A program made the position numbers and the translations under genes. The notes below the pieces were generated by a model. It saw only the letters and a program-made list of their open reading frames with translations. It ran no database searches and had not been told where the DNA came from. This document shows positions 1-11,900 of a DNA stretch of 64,000 nucleotides, in pieces; positions within the stretch are counted from its first letter, which is position 1; each line of letters opens with the position of its first letter. The DNA is from Odontocerum albicorne (lineage: Eukaryota; Arthropoda; Insecta; Trichoptera; Odontoceridae), in NCBI GenBank assembly GCA_949825065.1, contig OX463848.1:24336986-24400985 (forward strand). Reading direction: 5' to 3'.

Positions 1-89
1 TTCCTAGTGTCAGAGATATGGGTGTGCGTGTGCAGTTTTAGAAAGCACTTAAACACAATCCTTTGTAAAAGGTTTTTATTAAAATTGAT

Positions 90-165
90 TGGTGGGTTTG
101 AATCCTGAGCTAGAGCACCCTTGAGAAGAGTTTTCTCTCTAAACGGCACTATACAAAATTGTCCT
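90..165 (+). repeat. Dispersed repeat fragment, related to 31.2-31.4 kb
   Basis: The stretch from GAGCACCCTTGAGAAGAG through AAACGGCAC closely matches the 99-bp unit duplicated at 31182-31379. It is a single degraded copy. Its function is unknown; it probably derives from the extended tail of a retroelement. Confidence 0.55.
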
Positions 166-631
166 TTTATTATTATTATTAAAAAAAAAACATGTAAAAT
201 TTCTAATTGATCTGCTGATATTATTTTTGAATCAAACTAATTTGACAATTTAGAATTTTGTTATAAAAATTTGCCTTTCATTCTGAAGTATTGCTTTGTG
301 TTAGTCGACAGTCAGGCCTTGTTACAAATTTTGTTTTTTTTTGGTTCTTTGGATTATCGGTTGAAGTCTACATTTGACTACAAAACAAAGTATTTCTTCA
401 CTCTGCCATGTTGTGCATACTAAATAAGGAGATGAATTTCTCAGGGTTTTTTATGCTTAGTCATAGAATAAGAAGGTTAAAAACCTTTCACTAACAAAAG
501 AAGAAAAAAATAACCTTGGATTGATTGAAACACAACACAATCATGTTAATGCACGACCTATGCAATACCACCATTATTAATTTTTTTGTTTTAATGTATA
601 TAATACGACATCATTGTAATATGTTAAAAAT

Positions 632-802
632 GTTGAGGTTGCTGGTTTGATTCCCGTTGGTACACAACTTTTTTTAAAAAGGATATCAGTCTTTTTATTC
701 ACTTAGATTATCTTGAACTTTTTCTGGTTGGTTGGCAGAGATTGCCACCACGCCATATACCCATCAGGTTGTTCTGTATGCAATGAAAGTGTAATATACT
801 AA
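632..802 (+). mobile_element. SINE family A, 5'-truncated copy
   Basis: A B-box-like GGTTTGATTCCCGTTGG is followed by a T-rich linker and the family tail: CTGGTTGGTTGGCAGAGATTG, then CATCAGGTTGTTCTGTATGC and AATGAAAGTGTAATATAC. The A-box end of the tRNA-like head is missing or degraded. The same head-linker-tail order recurs at 27.85, 30.99, 33.38 and 42.27 kb. Confidence 0.7.
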
Positions 803-1150
803 AAACATTCACTAATCTGTTTTTAAAGCCAGCAGACACCGCAGGCTTTCAGTGTTAGCTCTCCAAGAATCAACATGCTCACTATCCGGAGAGCCTTCAA
901 GGGGGTTGTGGGGGGTCATAAAACTCCTACGAGACCTCAGTCTTGGCTATGTTGTTATATGGCCAAACATAAAGTGTTTGGGTTTTCTGAGTTATTTGTG
1001 TTTCTCACTCCAATATTGCGGAGGATGTCTTCACTGGTAGTGTCATTGCAACCCTGCTCTAGGTATGCATACTACACAGTTGAGATTGGACTTTAGGCCG
1101 TTCTTGTACCTCTTTTTTGGGTTACCTTTGTCTCTTTTCCCTAACTTAAG
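803..1150. other. Unassigned stretch between SINE and LINE fragments
   Basis: Two overlapping short open frames cover 852-1096, but neither matches a family I recognise, and neither has clear splice sites or a neighbouring exon. Base composition is a little less AT-rich than the flanks. I see no gene here. Confidence 0.3.
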
Positions 1151-1159
1151 TTCAGAGAA

Positions 1160-1465
1160 GCGTAACTACTTTAAAATTTGAGATACTGGCATTCTGAGAT
1201 GGTTTGGGCATGTAGATCAAATTAATGAAAAAAGTCTAAGAAAACAAAACAAATATACAGCGCAAATTTAAGTAGAAGGCGTGGTAAAGGAGGACCAAGG
1301 AAAGTATTGTTGAATCAAGTGAATGGTATTTTGGAAATGTTTCAAGTCAGAAATTGTAGAAGTTGTATGGATGTGGAAGACGCGAAAGGTTATTTTACCA
1401 TGAGGATAGTTTAGCACTCTCCTTTCTGCTTACTCCAATAAGGAGATGGTTTGATGGTATCTACT
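1160..1465 (+). mobile_element. RTE-like LINE, degenerate 3' end
   Basis: Near 1194-1220 the plus strand reads LRWFGHVDQINE, the post-RT motif of the insect RTE-like LINE also seen at 24.35, 44.4 and 60.7 kb. It is followed by the AGAAGGCGTGG segment shared by all copies, then GTATGGATGTGGAAGACGCG, and ends with a TTTGATGGTATCTAC tail. Stops and frameshifts are frequent, so it is a dead 5'-truncated copy. Confidence 0.7.
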
Positions 1466-2419
1466 TTATGTTTTAATTCTTAATCTTGCATTCTGATAAT
1501 ATTGTAATAAAAGGCAATTTCCGAAGACCTAGAAAGTTATTATTGTACAGTGAGAACATTTTATTCCTGTTTATTTTTCACGTCTCCCAAACGTTCCTCT
1601 CCTGGACTTAGGTTGGTAATCATCTTTCAATTTTTAATGTAATTTTATCACTTGTGGTGACATTAAAAAAAAAAAACATTTTTTACTGTCTTCTCACACA
1701 GAAATATGGTTGAGTGCAATTTTTTAGATAGTTTCGATAGAAATATTACTTATTGTAGAGGGTGTCACGTCACAACTTCAAGAAAATTTCAATACACTTT
1801 CTTTGATTATGACCAGGAGACTCTAAAATTACCCTTGGTTAAAAAGTTGATATATTTATTTATTATCAGCGTAAAATGAAATGTTTCCAGTAGAATTATG
1901 TAATTTGTTCAAGAGAAATGGTAGAGTACCTACAATCTACCATAATATGGGAAATTTCCTTTCCTTTCACACAAACAAAATCTATCTGATTTTTGCAGCT
2001 AGTCTCAAAAGGGCTTTTTTAAAAGTAAAATATGTTTTTTAAACTTTTTTTAGCAAACCATAGTATGCAGTTTTATTGGTTCCTTAGAATTGTTAGATTT
2101 TACGTGATTTTTTTTCTTTTTGATTTAACTTTCATTAGATTTAAGTGTTCCATATTCACGTGTGTCTAACTCTATGGACGAAAGTGGAAAAAAGATGAAA
2201 AAGAAATTCCTTGATATGATATGGTGTTTTTTTCTGATATCGTTTCATTTTTATTACGTTGACATGTTTGATAAAATTTTTGGTTTTATTTATGTTGCAT
2301 GATAAATACAATGACTATTGTATTTCTTTATTTAATATGTCAATAAAATGACTCATATAATGCTGTTTAGTTAAAAATATCTCCCCAAGGTTGCTCTAAT
2401 CATTGATGTAAAGCAGCTA

Positions 2420-2785
2420 CGAGGGGCGGTTGAATAATTCGCAACCTCGAAAAAATAAATACTAGCCAGTTTCAAATTATTATCGTTATCGATAATGTGA
2501 ACTTTTTATTAATACTGGTAAGATCTGATATCACTCGGTATTTTCATTCACTTTTGAAGAGATGCTGGGAATATTGTCAGAGTCTGCTCCATCATATGCA
2601 ATGGTTAAACATTGGTTAGCCGAGTTTAAATGTGGACAGCAAGATGTTGACCATGACCCTTGCAGAGGAAGGGCTCTTGATCTCAGTAATGCCAGAAAAT
2701 GTTAACAAAGTCATAAACTTGGTTTTGCAAGATTGCCGAAATTTTGTTAAGGAGATAACATGACGTCTTAAAGATTTCATATGTA
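2420..2785 (+). mobile_element. Mariner 5' end with HTH fragment
   Basis: A TA at 2418-2419 precedes CGAGGGGCGGTTGAATAATT, a mariner-like terminus. From about 2560 the plus strand encodes LSESAPSYAMVKHWLAEFKC, the first helix-turn-helix (HTH_48 type) of mariner transposases, followed by DVDHDPCRGRALD, a degraded form of the linker usually reading EDDPRSGRP. A stop follows shortly, and similarity fades after about 2780. No matching right TIR is present, so this is a 3'-truncated remnant. An antisense open frame over 2683-2976 is probably a shadow. Confidence 0.65.
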
Positions 2786-3119
2786 CGAGTAGAATTTATC
2801 TTATTTCTGGAATTGCATTTGCCAAGCTTGAAGAATCCTATAAAACTGGGATATTGGCTTTGAAACATCATTTGGAAAAGTACATACATCTTCAAGTAGA
2901 TTATATTGAAAAATAAACAATGTTTCGAACCATACGTGTGGTAGTAGTCAGTAAAAATATTGTCCTCGATTCCCATTGATTGAGTCTACAGGTTTAGTGA
3001 CTAGGCACACAACTTGTCTATCATTGTATGTGATGGTTACATTATCGTACATCGAGAGTTAACAATAACTTAATGGCAAACTATAATGCTAATTGGGACC
3101 AACTTTTTTGATTTTCATC

Positions 3120-3182
3120 GGGAATCAAACCCAAAACCCCTAGGCAGAAGACAACCATTTCTTTAACTAGTTTACAGAGTGA
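3120..3182 (-). mobile_element. SINE family A head fragment (probable)
   Basis: The reverse strand contains a B-box-like GGGTTTGATTCCCGATG and, about 40 bases upstream, an eroded A-box region. This fits the tRNA-like head of family A. No tail is attached, and it lies in the intron just upstream of the penultimate QPCT exon. Confidence 0.4.
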
Positions 3183-3267
3183 TGGTATTGGCATCAATGA
3201 AACATAAATCAATAAATGTGTTTCTTTGTCTAAATGTGGAGTTTGTTACATAGATTTTGTTTTTAAG

Positions 3268-3478
3268 GATTTACTGGTTCTGCTTGATCTTCTGGGAGCC
3301 GCTAATCCAAATATTGACAACTACTTCCCTGAAACATCTAAATGGTTTACCAGATTTTCGGAAGCTGAAGAAACACTGTCTGAAATGGGAAGACTGAAAA
3401 ATTATCAATCAAGGTACTTTAATCCGGGGAAATATGGTGGACACATCGAGGATGATCACATTCCATTCCTGCGTAGAG
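3268..3478 (+). CDS. QPCT: Glutaminyl-peptide cyclotransferase, penultimate coding exon
   Basis: Glutaminyl cyclase converts N-terminal Gln (or Glu) of secreted peptides and neuropeptides to pyroglutamate. It is a zinc enzyme with an M28-peptidase-like fold, normally in the secretory pathway. This exon reads DLLVLLDLLGAANPN at its start and IEDDHIPFLRR at its end. The DDH includes the residue equivalent to human Asp305, an active-site residue. The donor at 3479 is GTGAGG and the intron is phase 1 (the last base begins an Asp codon finished at 7943). The acceptor could be TTTTTAAG ending at 3267, or ACATAG ending at 3253, which would add FVFK and keep the frame. Upstream exons with the first zinc ligands are not in the window. 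Identity is strong; the exact 5' edge is less so. Confidence 0.9.
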
Positions 3479-3699
3479 GTGAGGTTTTTTTTATATATTT
3501 TGAAAAAACAAACCTTCAAAATATTCCGTGCAATATGCCAAGCTGGACATCATTTTGCAAAGTTTTATTCCATGTCAACTCAACAAGTGTATTTTCAAAT
3601 TTTTTTCTACTATTTTACACATCCATAGGTCTGTTAATATAAAACTGGATTTTTTTATAGAAAATACACATTTATTGTATGAAAATGGTAAAAAATATT

Positions 3700-4225
3700 T
3701 TATTCAAAGTATTGCTCATCGCTAGCTACACATTTTTCCCATCTCTCTGGCAATTTCTGGATGCCACGCCAAAAAACCTCTTACTCTTTTGAGGCAAACC
3801 AATCATCGAGCCATTTTCGTAAGAAGTGAAGCGCTGTTCAGCAAGTGCGTGTCCCATCGATGCAAATAAGTAGTAATCGGATGGAGCCAAGTCTGGTGAG
3901 TAAGCCGCATGCGAAAGTATTTGCAATAGTTTCTTTGACCGGTTTTGCTGTGTGCGATGGTGCATTATCATGAAGCAAAATCACTTTGTGTTGCCTCTTT
4001 TGATATTCTGGTCGTTTTTCACGCAATGCTTGGTTCAAATTCATCATTTGTTGTCGGTAGCGTTGTCTTCCGTCCATAGCGATTTGGCCTTGCAGTCGAT
4101 GTCGCTGGTTTGCTTGGAGTTACCCATGATCTTTTACGCTTAGGGTTCTCGAAATATATCCAATTTTCATCGCCAGTCACAATTTGATGGAGAAATGATT
4201 TTCTTTTGTACCTGGCGAGCAGCAT
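3700..4225 (-). mobile_element. Mariner (mauritiana subfamily, Mos1-like) remnant in QPCT intron
   Basis: The minus strand encodes, in three frames, the C-terminal two thirds of a transposase very like Mos1. It has RYKRKSFLHQIVTGDENW with the first catalytic Asp (near 4190), VILLHDNAPSHTA with the second (near 3970), and YSPDLAPSDYYLFASMGHAL with the third (near 3870). After TARPNRYGRK the alignment jumps to RQRYRQQMMNLNQAL, so roughly 80 bases of the middle are deleted. Both termini are missing: no TIR appears on either side, and the 5' end stops abruptly next to a 77-bp palindrome. It lies antisense to QPCT within its last intron. It is clearly non-functional despite the high residue conservation. 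Confidence 0.85.
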
Positions 4226-4302
4226 AATAATAAAATAAAAATGTAATTCTGAAAAAATAAACTACTTTTATTTTTTCAGAATAACATTTTTATTTTATTA
4301 TT
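4226..4302. repeat. Near-perfect 36-bp-arm palindrome
   Basis: The left arm AATAATAAAATAAAAATGTA continues through TTCTGAAAAAATAAA; after a loop of about four bases (CTAC) the right arm repeats it in reverse complement with one mismatch. It directly abuts the broken 5' end of the mariner remnant. Composition is almost all A and T. Confidence 0.8.
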
Positions 4303-4569
4303 TTGCGTATATGTTTTCATATGTTGTATCTGGCGGGTTTATTGCTATACAACAATTTCTTCTCATCAATGATAGATTTTATAAAAAAATGTGGGGCTAA
4401 AAATTAATGAAATTTCAATTCAAACAATACCTCCCTTTTCTTCTCCCGACTATCAATGAGTTCACTAATTATTTTGTTGTTTGGTTTTTTCTTATTATTT
4501 TGGTATTGCATTTTTTTTCTTTACATTAATCATGTAAATCCTACACCTTTCATTCAAAACTTTGTAAAA

Positions 4570-4640
4570 CAATTATGTGATTGGTTGGAAGAGATTGCTT
4601 CTTGTCCATAAACTTACCATATTGTACACTAAAGTATTAA
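4570..4640 (+). mobile_element. SINE family A tail fragment
   Basis: GTGATTGGTTGGAAGAGATT followed by ACTTACCATATTGTACACTA corresponds to the family A tail. The head is missing. The tail runs into an ATAAATAAATAA tract. Confidence 0.5.
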
Positions 4641-5217
4641 ATAAATAAATAAACTATAAATAATAATAGCTGGACTAGACGACAGGAAACTTCAGATGAA
4701 TGATCTTTTTTGAGCGATTTGATATATTACCATGAATATATTCATCAAGTTTCAGATCAGAATAGTTCAGTTTGTATAACTGTCATAATACCACAACTGA
4801 GGAGTTATTTTTCTTTTATAAATACATATTATCATAACAAACATGACACATTTACTGATAACAAAAGAAGTGAATATATTTACATGTATTATGGAAAAAA
4901 ACAATTCAACATCTATAAATATTTTAAAGTTAATTAAAAATTACTTTGGGCTTTTCTTAACCAACCGTTGGATTATTAGTTTGTCATCATGATGCCTTAA
5001 TAATCCATATTTCTTGTCAAAAATCTGAGGCAGTATTCATGGTGTTAATAGTCTGGTGAATAGTAGACACGTTATTCATTGTTGTCATTCCGGTTTCAAA
5101 CGTAACTTGGAAATCATTATGCCTGAATTAATTTAATTTATTAATTTATAAGTAATAAAAAAAACAAAATATTCATGGGATCATATTTTATTATGAATCT
5201 ATGCTATACACGTTATA

Positions 5218-5880
5218 CAGGTGGCCCATAAGTCACACTCCAATGCTCCTATTCAAGGCGTTGTTGTGGATCTTGTGACTTCTATTCTTGCGCTAACTTA
5301 ATTTTATACAGAAAGAGGTTCAAATTGTTTCTTGAGATTCATTGCAGTGTCATTCGAAACATTTCAAGCTGAGCTAAACGTCCGATTGAAGGTCCTTGAT
5401 CGTCAGCAACACTCTCTTGTACACTTGGAATATTCTCATTAGTGTATATAATCACTCGAGGCAAGTCAACTACTGTTGTTGTCGAAAACGTGCAATTAAT
5501 CTCCTAATCGTCGATCTTACTGGACAATCTCCATAAGTAAAATGGTGTCAAATTGACTTGATTTACAAAATAAAGTTTGACCACGTTCATTCATTTCTCT
5601 GTTGTTAAAATCTCCATATCGTCGATCTTACTGGTCAATCTCCATCAGTAAAATGATGTCGATATGCATATTGTGTTCGAATAACTGACTTTTGATTTAC
5701 GAAATAAAGTTTGACCACGTTCATTCATTTCTCAGTTGTTAAAAACTTCATAATAAAACTTAAGGATGACTTAATTTTTTTGAAAATAAAATTAAAAAAA
5801 TAAACTAAATAATTATAAATGTTTGAAATTGGAGCGTGACTGATGGACCATCTGGAAACTGGAGCATGACCGATGGACAC
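5218..5880 (-). mobile_element. Tc1/mariner-superfamily remnant carrying the HTH half of a transposase
   Basis: The minus strand encodes VKLYFVNQKSVIRTQYAYRH around 5650-5730 and IPSVQESVADDQGPSIGR, then KIKLAQE, around 5430-5280. These are the N-terminal HTH segments of a widespread insect IS630/Tc1-type transposase whose catalytic half reads FSDEAHFWLNGYV in intact copies. No DDE half is present: coding stops at about 5240 and runs straight into a left terminus (CAGGTGGCCCATAAGTCACA, after TA at 5216). The right end has a matching CCATCTGG / GGAGCGTGACTGATGGACCA inverted motif, present twice. Many stops interrupt it. It is an internally deleted copy in the QPCT intron. Confidence 0.65.
5507..5728. 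repeat. Tandem duplication, about 107-bp unit, inside the 5.2 kb element
   Basis: TCGTCGATCTTACTGG, a CAATCTCCAT segment and AAAGTTTGACCACGTTCATT occur twice, offset by about 107-125 bases. The duplication covers the first HTH of the transposase remnant, so the duplicated protein segment appears twice. Confidence 0.65.
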
Positions 5881-6565
5881 AAGATGATACATCCAATTGT
5901 TAGACATTTTAAGCGCCTGCCTTTAGATAGTGGTCAAACTGAACATACATCAATTGACATACAGTACAAGATTTTTTTATAAAATAGCTTTTGTCAGTAG
6001 TAGTGGTTTAAAATATTTTTCAACACATTTTAGTTGTGAATTATTAACAATAGTGCATTATTATTTATGTAAGCGTAACAATCATTCTGCTTGCTCAACT
6101 TGAACGGAACAAACACATTATTATTCACAATATGATGAACCCATGTGTGCAATTGTAATAGAATATCTGCGTACGTTTTTTATGCAATTTGTTTAGATGT
6201 AAGATACCATGGTAGTCTAATTATAAGATGATATTTACTTTTTAATTGGACCGCTTGTCATACGTCAGATGCAGCTTAAGAAGGCCAATTTTCCAAGAAA
6301 TTAATTCTTGTATTCTTAGAAATATGTTTTTGTATGGTTTTTGTTTTTTTTAATTGCCCACAATAAAAGGTTTACAATTTACATTGTTTTAATGGAAACG
6401 CAAACTGTAGAATTCAAATATTGGTTTGTCCAATTCAAAGGTACAATAATTTCATATTTTTAGGTCATAATCAAGCGTAAAATTGCAGTAAATGCTCGTG
6501 GATGGTGTTTTTCAATATTTTCATTATTTCAACAATCTCTCGTATCCTATGAATTTGATAAAATA

Positions 6566-7400
6566 CGAGGGTGGATCAAATATACACGAGACTTTTTTGT
6601 TTTAATTTTTTTAATTGCAGAAAGAAAAAGACCAAATACACATCATTTTTCTACACAATTTCCTGCTTTAGAAATGCATTTTTCCCAGCGGATCGGTAGT
6701 TTTTTTATACCATCATCGTAAAAAGAAGTGGGTTGTGTCAGCCAATTGCGCTCAAACTCCTCTACTTCATCGTTGTCGTTGAATCGTTGACCTCCCAGAG
6801 CTTCTTTCAGTGTCCCAAAGAGATGAAAGTCGCAGAGCGATAAATCAGGGCTATAGGGAGGGTGTTACAGGCATGTCCAACTCATTTACTCAAATTGTTC
6901 GCATATAGCTGCAGTATGGGGCCTCGCATTTTCATGGAGAAAAACCACTTCTCGTATCGGTTGGTTATGTATTTTACATCGATAAGCAAGTTTAACTACA
7001 CTCAAAAGCTCGCAGTAGTACGCCGCATTGATGGTGCGACGATCGTGCTAAATGCCGTTGCCGGTCACAAAAAACGGTCGAAGGCACCTTACCAGCTGAC
7101 AGCCGAGTCTTTGCTTTCACAGGGGCTACCTCATCCTTTTTTGTCCACTCCATGCTGGCTTGTTTTGACTTGGATGTGTAGTGGTGTTCCCAAGTTTCAT
7201 CGCAGGTAACAATGCGACTCAAAAGTGCTCACAGACGTGCAAACGTGCCAACTTTTGTTCTACAGTCAAAAGACATGGGATCCACCAAGCAGACACTTTA
7301 CCGAATCCTAGGTCTTTTGTGATTATAGTGCTCTCATAACTTATTCCTATCTCAGAACAAATTTCGGAAACCATCAAACGTTGGTCGCTTCCAGAAGATG
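6566..7400 (-). mobile_element. Mariner, 5'-truncated, second catalytic Asp replaced by Glu
   Basis: The right terminus in coding sense is CGAGGGTGGATCAAATATAC at 6566, next to TA at 6564-6565. The minus strand then encodes, from the 3' end of the gene backwards, RWEKCISKAGNC, a catalytic block YSPDLSLCDFHLFGTLKEAL, VVFLHENARPHTA and IVTCDETWEHHYTSKSKQAS. The first Asp (CDETW) and third Asp (LCDFHLF) are present; the second is Glu (HEN instead of HDN). N-terminal coding continues to about 7395 (SDQRLMVSEICSEIGISYES) and is then cut off, so the 5' TIR and first HTH are missing. Several frameshifts and stops are present. It lies antisense within the last QPCT intron. Confidence 0.8.
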
Positions 7401-7872
7401 GAAATATACATTTTATAGGAAAACATCGAATATATAGTTTCAATCAAGTTGATTAATTATCCATAGTATTGCATTAAACTTTCATGGTATATAGTATAAC
7501 TTGACAAATTTATTGGCATGTGTTAATAATCACTTCTAATCAACCAAAAAGTTTTTCTAGAGGCCTAAAGTGAAAACCAGGCAGGAATTATTTTTTAAAT
7601 TGGGTTACCAACGGCTTGGAAGACAGCCATCTTGTCAAATAGGCCACGAATACTACCATAGTGAAATCTGTTGTTCTTGGAACATGCATATTATAGGGAA
7701 AATATCAAATATATGGTTCTGAGTCAGCTTATCAATTAACAACCATCATTAAATCTTTTTTATTTGGAACATGCGTTTTATAGAGAGAACATTAAATATT
7801 AAAGGTTCAAGCAATTTGATCAAAGGGATGTATTTTTTTGTATTTGGAACATGCATTTTAAATGGATTAGCG
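7399..7872. repeat. Degenerate tandem array, about 83-bp unit, split by a SINE
   Basis: GGAACATGCATTTTATAGGG-like starts occur at 7399 (GGAAATATACATTTTATAGG), 7679, 7761 and 7846, each followed by an AAATATATGGTTCAAG-like segment and then TTGATCAA-like bases. The last three are spaced 82 and 85 bases apart. The larger gap between the first and second is filled by a family A SINE head. The array sits about 70 bases before the last QPCT exon. Confidence 0.55.
7556..7668 (-). mobile_element. SINE family A head, reverse orientation
   Basis: On the minus strand TTCGTGGCCTATTTGACAAG (A-box region) is followed by a GTTGGTAACCCAATTT segment and the AATTCCTGCCTGGTTTTCAC linker. It is close to the family A consensus but has lost the tail. 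It interrupts the 83-bp array. Confidence 0.6.
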
Positions 7873-7878
7873 ATATAA

Positions 7879-8094
<216 letters not shown>

Positions 8095-8395
8095 CTAGAG
8101 CCGGGAAATAGTGACGACAATCAGGATGAAGACAGCCGCTCCATGTATGATGAACTTTGACACATATTTCAACCATTTTCAATTGATTTTTTGGACGATT
8201 GATTGATCATGAAATGAAATTCTTCTATGACCACTTGGATTGTTGTTCGCTATTCTAAGTCTGACATTTTTTTTTCTTCTTGTTTCTAAATATCTGTAAA
8301 TATTTTAAATGTCTAGCTTGATATGCCATGTCTCTTTACTATGATGAATGGATATCCTGGTTCCTATTCTAAATAAAGTAATTTAGGATTTTTAA
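8095..8395 (+). other. Probable QPCT 3' UTR
   Basis: This non-coding stretch runs from the QPCT stop codon to just past the AATAAA at 8372. No repeat is visible in it. The exact cleavage site cannot be read from sequence alone. Confidence 0.6.
8372..8377 (+). promoter_or_regulatory. Polyadenylation signal AATAAA (QPCT)
   Basis: The first canonical AATAAA after the QPCT stop lies 278 bases downstream, in TATTCTAAATAAAGTAATTT. Cleavage would be expected 10-30 bases later. Confidence 0.65.
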
Positions 8396-8848
8396 CATTT
8401 TTCTCAACCATAAAGTTCTATGTCTTCCTTGTACTTTTTTAAGAAACTTTTGATTTTGTAATTTTTATAATGCTATTTTATTTTGGTTTTTAGTTTTGAA
8501 TTGATATTTTAACAGAAAATTACGACAGCCATAAAGTATATTAATGCTTTTTTGTTGAAGATCATGTGCAAAATATTTAGGATTATAATTTTTCTTTTAC
8601 TATACATTTTCTAGAATAGGCATTTGTAATACTTACTCAAAACATTTTTCAGTCTTGTCTTAAAATGTCTGCTTTTACACAGTCCCTTTCCTAAATTTCC
8701 TTGAGATAATACTCAAATTTCTGAGATGCATTAATTTTTATTTCATTATTTTTCCAATTGAACTAAGTCTTCAAATAACTGCCTGTGTCAATGATTTTTA
8801 TCAGGTGATCTTTTGTTTTGTTTCCATCACAAATAAGATAACAGGTCA

Positions 8849-8998
8849 GAGGTGCATGGCCATGTGGTGATGCACAGGACTTTTGTGTGGAGGGTCGCCG
8901 GTTCAACCCCATGGAGTGCTTCTACCCTCGAATGAGACAGGAATTTTCACCTCCTACCATTTGGGGGTATAAGAATACCTATAACTTCGATAATATAT
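8849..8998 (+). mobile_element. SINE family B
   Basis: The tRNA-like head has GAGGTGCATGGCCATGTGGT (A-box region) and GCCGGTTCAACCCCATGG (B-box region). It is followed by CTACCCTCGAATGAGACAGG and a tail GGGGTATAAGAATACCTATA. The same order recurs at 21.0 and 24.1 kb, which defines the family. Confidence 0.75.
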
Positions 8999-8999
8999 A

Positions 9000-11900
9000 G
9001 TTTTAAAAAAAAATACAGTTTAGTGGCAGTCATATTTTGAAAAGGGTGCATTTCAAATGAGTATTAATTGAGAGCAAGTCTACTGCAGGTAATTTAACTC
9101 ATTTCACTTTCCAAGTGGTTTTTGCTTATCGGTGTGGTACTTTTAAAAGCCATCATATTTGATGTAAATGTGTGTGCTAAATTTTCCTTAATACGTATGT
9201 ATTCATTGCCGTATTTCAATCTAAAAATGTATCAATCCATAAACTCTTAGATCAAGTCATAAATGAATAAATAAGATATATCACATTCACATAAATGTCA
9301 GTGATGAATAAATTTACTTAATTTTTTTAGGTCCATTGATTGGTTTAGTAACCGTTTCAAGGCATTGATTGCTTTTATTTTGATAAATACAAATAGGCTG
9401 TTAAAATATAACCTCAAAATGAAAGAAACGTAAACAGGATTTTGTGTTTTAATTTTTTGAGCAGCTAATCACATTAATCAATGAACTAATATTTATGATT
9501 TTAGTCTAATTCATTAAGCTATTTTAATTATCCAATACGTACATATCTGCTTTTTAAACTTAATATTTCAATTAGATTGTTAATTTTTTCCAAGATTTTT
9601 TCAATTCTTATATATATAAATTTAATACAAAATTTTATAGTAAAAGGGTTAAATATTGCATTTTAGGAAAATCAATGACAGAATATGGCATATCAGATTG
9701 TGTCATGTAATACATATTGTGTCACATAATCAATGACAGAATATGGCATATCAGATTGTGTCACGTAATACATATTCAATTTTTAGTTTCTCTTTCTTTA
9801 CTTGTTTTATTCTTGTTACTTATAAATATATAATCTAATTTTTTGTTTCTATTTTCAGAGAAATTTATTTATTTGTTAATTTTGGTGTGTACCTTAAATA
9901 TATTATTATCTAAATTATTTTAAACAAGTATAACTTCTTAATAATAAATGATTTTGTATACTACTTATGATGAAATATAATGTTTTATAAATATTAACGA
10001 TTCAATGTTTATGGTGTATGAATTTTATGTTTATAATAATGTATATATTTTCAGTGAATATATATTTTATGGAAACTCAAAACATAATTTTACTATGTTT
10101 TTAATTTATTTATTGACATATTTTCTATATTTTTTTTATCCACATTAAGAGAATTTAATCTATAAGTAAGGAAAACAGAGTGAGCAAGGTTTTTTTTTAA
10201 ATTTGGCTTGAATTTTTATTTATTTAGAAAGAGTTGTTTATTCAGGTGAAGAAAATTGTGTATTCAATGATGAAGTTTTTTATCTACTAAGACTCTCATT
10301 ATCAAATATTTTAATAATACAATAGACGTATATTTATCCTTTAAAGAAAACAAATTATGCAGATTTAAGACATTTTTTACTATGTGAGACTTAAAATAGT
10401 TGACACATTGTCTCATAACAAAATAGTAAATCTCATATTTACTAATATTTAAAATTGTCTGCGTGTCTCCAAAATCTGAATACACACACTTTCATGATAT
10501 ACGGTTTAAGTAACATTTCTATACCTTGTATATTATATTTGTTATATCTTAATACAGAAAAGCCAAGATTTTCTTTTAACATATGCTGATTCAATTGTTT
10601 AATTTATTAGCCATATATGAATTGTCAGGTTTTATATTGTATCCATGTTTCTGATATTTGTTTACAAGTAGGTGGTTATAAATATAAAGAGTATCGATTA
10701 TTCATTACTTTTTATTTTCATAATTCATACTTTTCCACTTTAAATAAAAAACAATTTTTTTTTTAAATAATACTAGTTGTCAATAAAACATATAATAGTG
10801 TAGTAAGATTTAAATGACATTATTATTTTATGAATTGCAATATATTTAGGTTTTAAGTAGCTGGGCCAAGTTTGATTGATACATCCATTGTGAATTGACG
10901 TATCAGAAGGTTGGCTTTTGATTTTCGTAATATTTTATCTTTTTCCTTTTTGGGAGAAATGAGTCACAGATTAAATTGGCAGGTAGAAATAAAATGGGGG
11001 ATACACCTAAAACAAAAACATCTTAATTCCTTAAGCCTTTCAGTGCTATGGTTTGCTGAGTCAAACTCTCTGTCAGGATTGAGTTTTTTCTATAATATAA
11101 TTTTTTATCAAGATCAAGTATGGATTTTAGATCAAGTTGTATGGAATATATAGTCTGTTTAATAAAAATGACAAATTTTAAATATAAATAAATTGTATGT
11201 ATTTTACTATATTGTATAAGACATAAAAAAATTATATTGAATAATAAAAATCAAACAAAACGTGCGTCCTCAATATAGTAAGCTGTAAAACGTAATATAA
11301 CATTTTATATAAAATATACACAGACATTAACAAATACTCTAATATTGTTTTGAGCATCATGATATAGTCAAATTTACTACTATACTTAATTGACGGTAAT
11401 ATAGACATTATTTTTCCCAACTATTACTTTTGTTACATAGTCAAAAGATGTTCTTACTGAGCTGTTAAAAAGTATTTTCATTTTGTCCTTAGAAGACACT
11501 GTAGTGTGTTAAATAATGAAACCTTGATATCATGGGATCTGCAAAAAAGGCAAGACAACGCTTTCAATCATATCACGGAATCCACAGTGAATCAGTTAAA
11601 TAAACTTGACAATGTCAACAATGATTAGTAAGAAAATAATATCTGTTGGTACTCTGTAAGTTGACTTTTGCTATTGATGAATATTTAAAAATAAAACATT
11701 GTAATATTATGTATTGTATTAAAAATAGAAAATCAATTACTTTTTATGGATTTATGATTCGACAATAAATCAAGAATGTTTTTTATATTTTTTAATGAAT
11801 ATATAATTCGACAGTTTTATTTAAAACTAGAAAGATTGAGAAATAAAATTTCATATTTAAGTTATTAATGTTTTGTAGAATATTTTGGAACCATATAAAA

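Noticed and set aside
852..1096. Two overlapping plus-strand open frames
   Set aside because: They are short, overlap in different frames, match no family, and begin at non-ATG or weak starts; no splice signals support an exon.
2683..2976. 97-codon minus-strand frame
   Set aside because: It lies antisense to the mariner HTH fragment and has no recognisable product; treated as a shadow.
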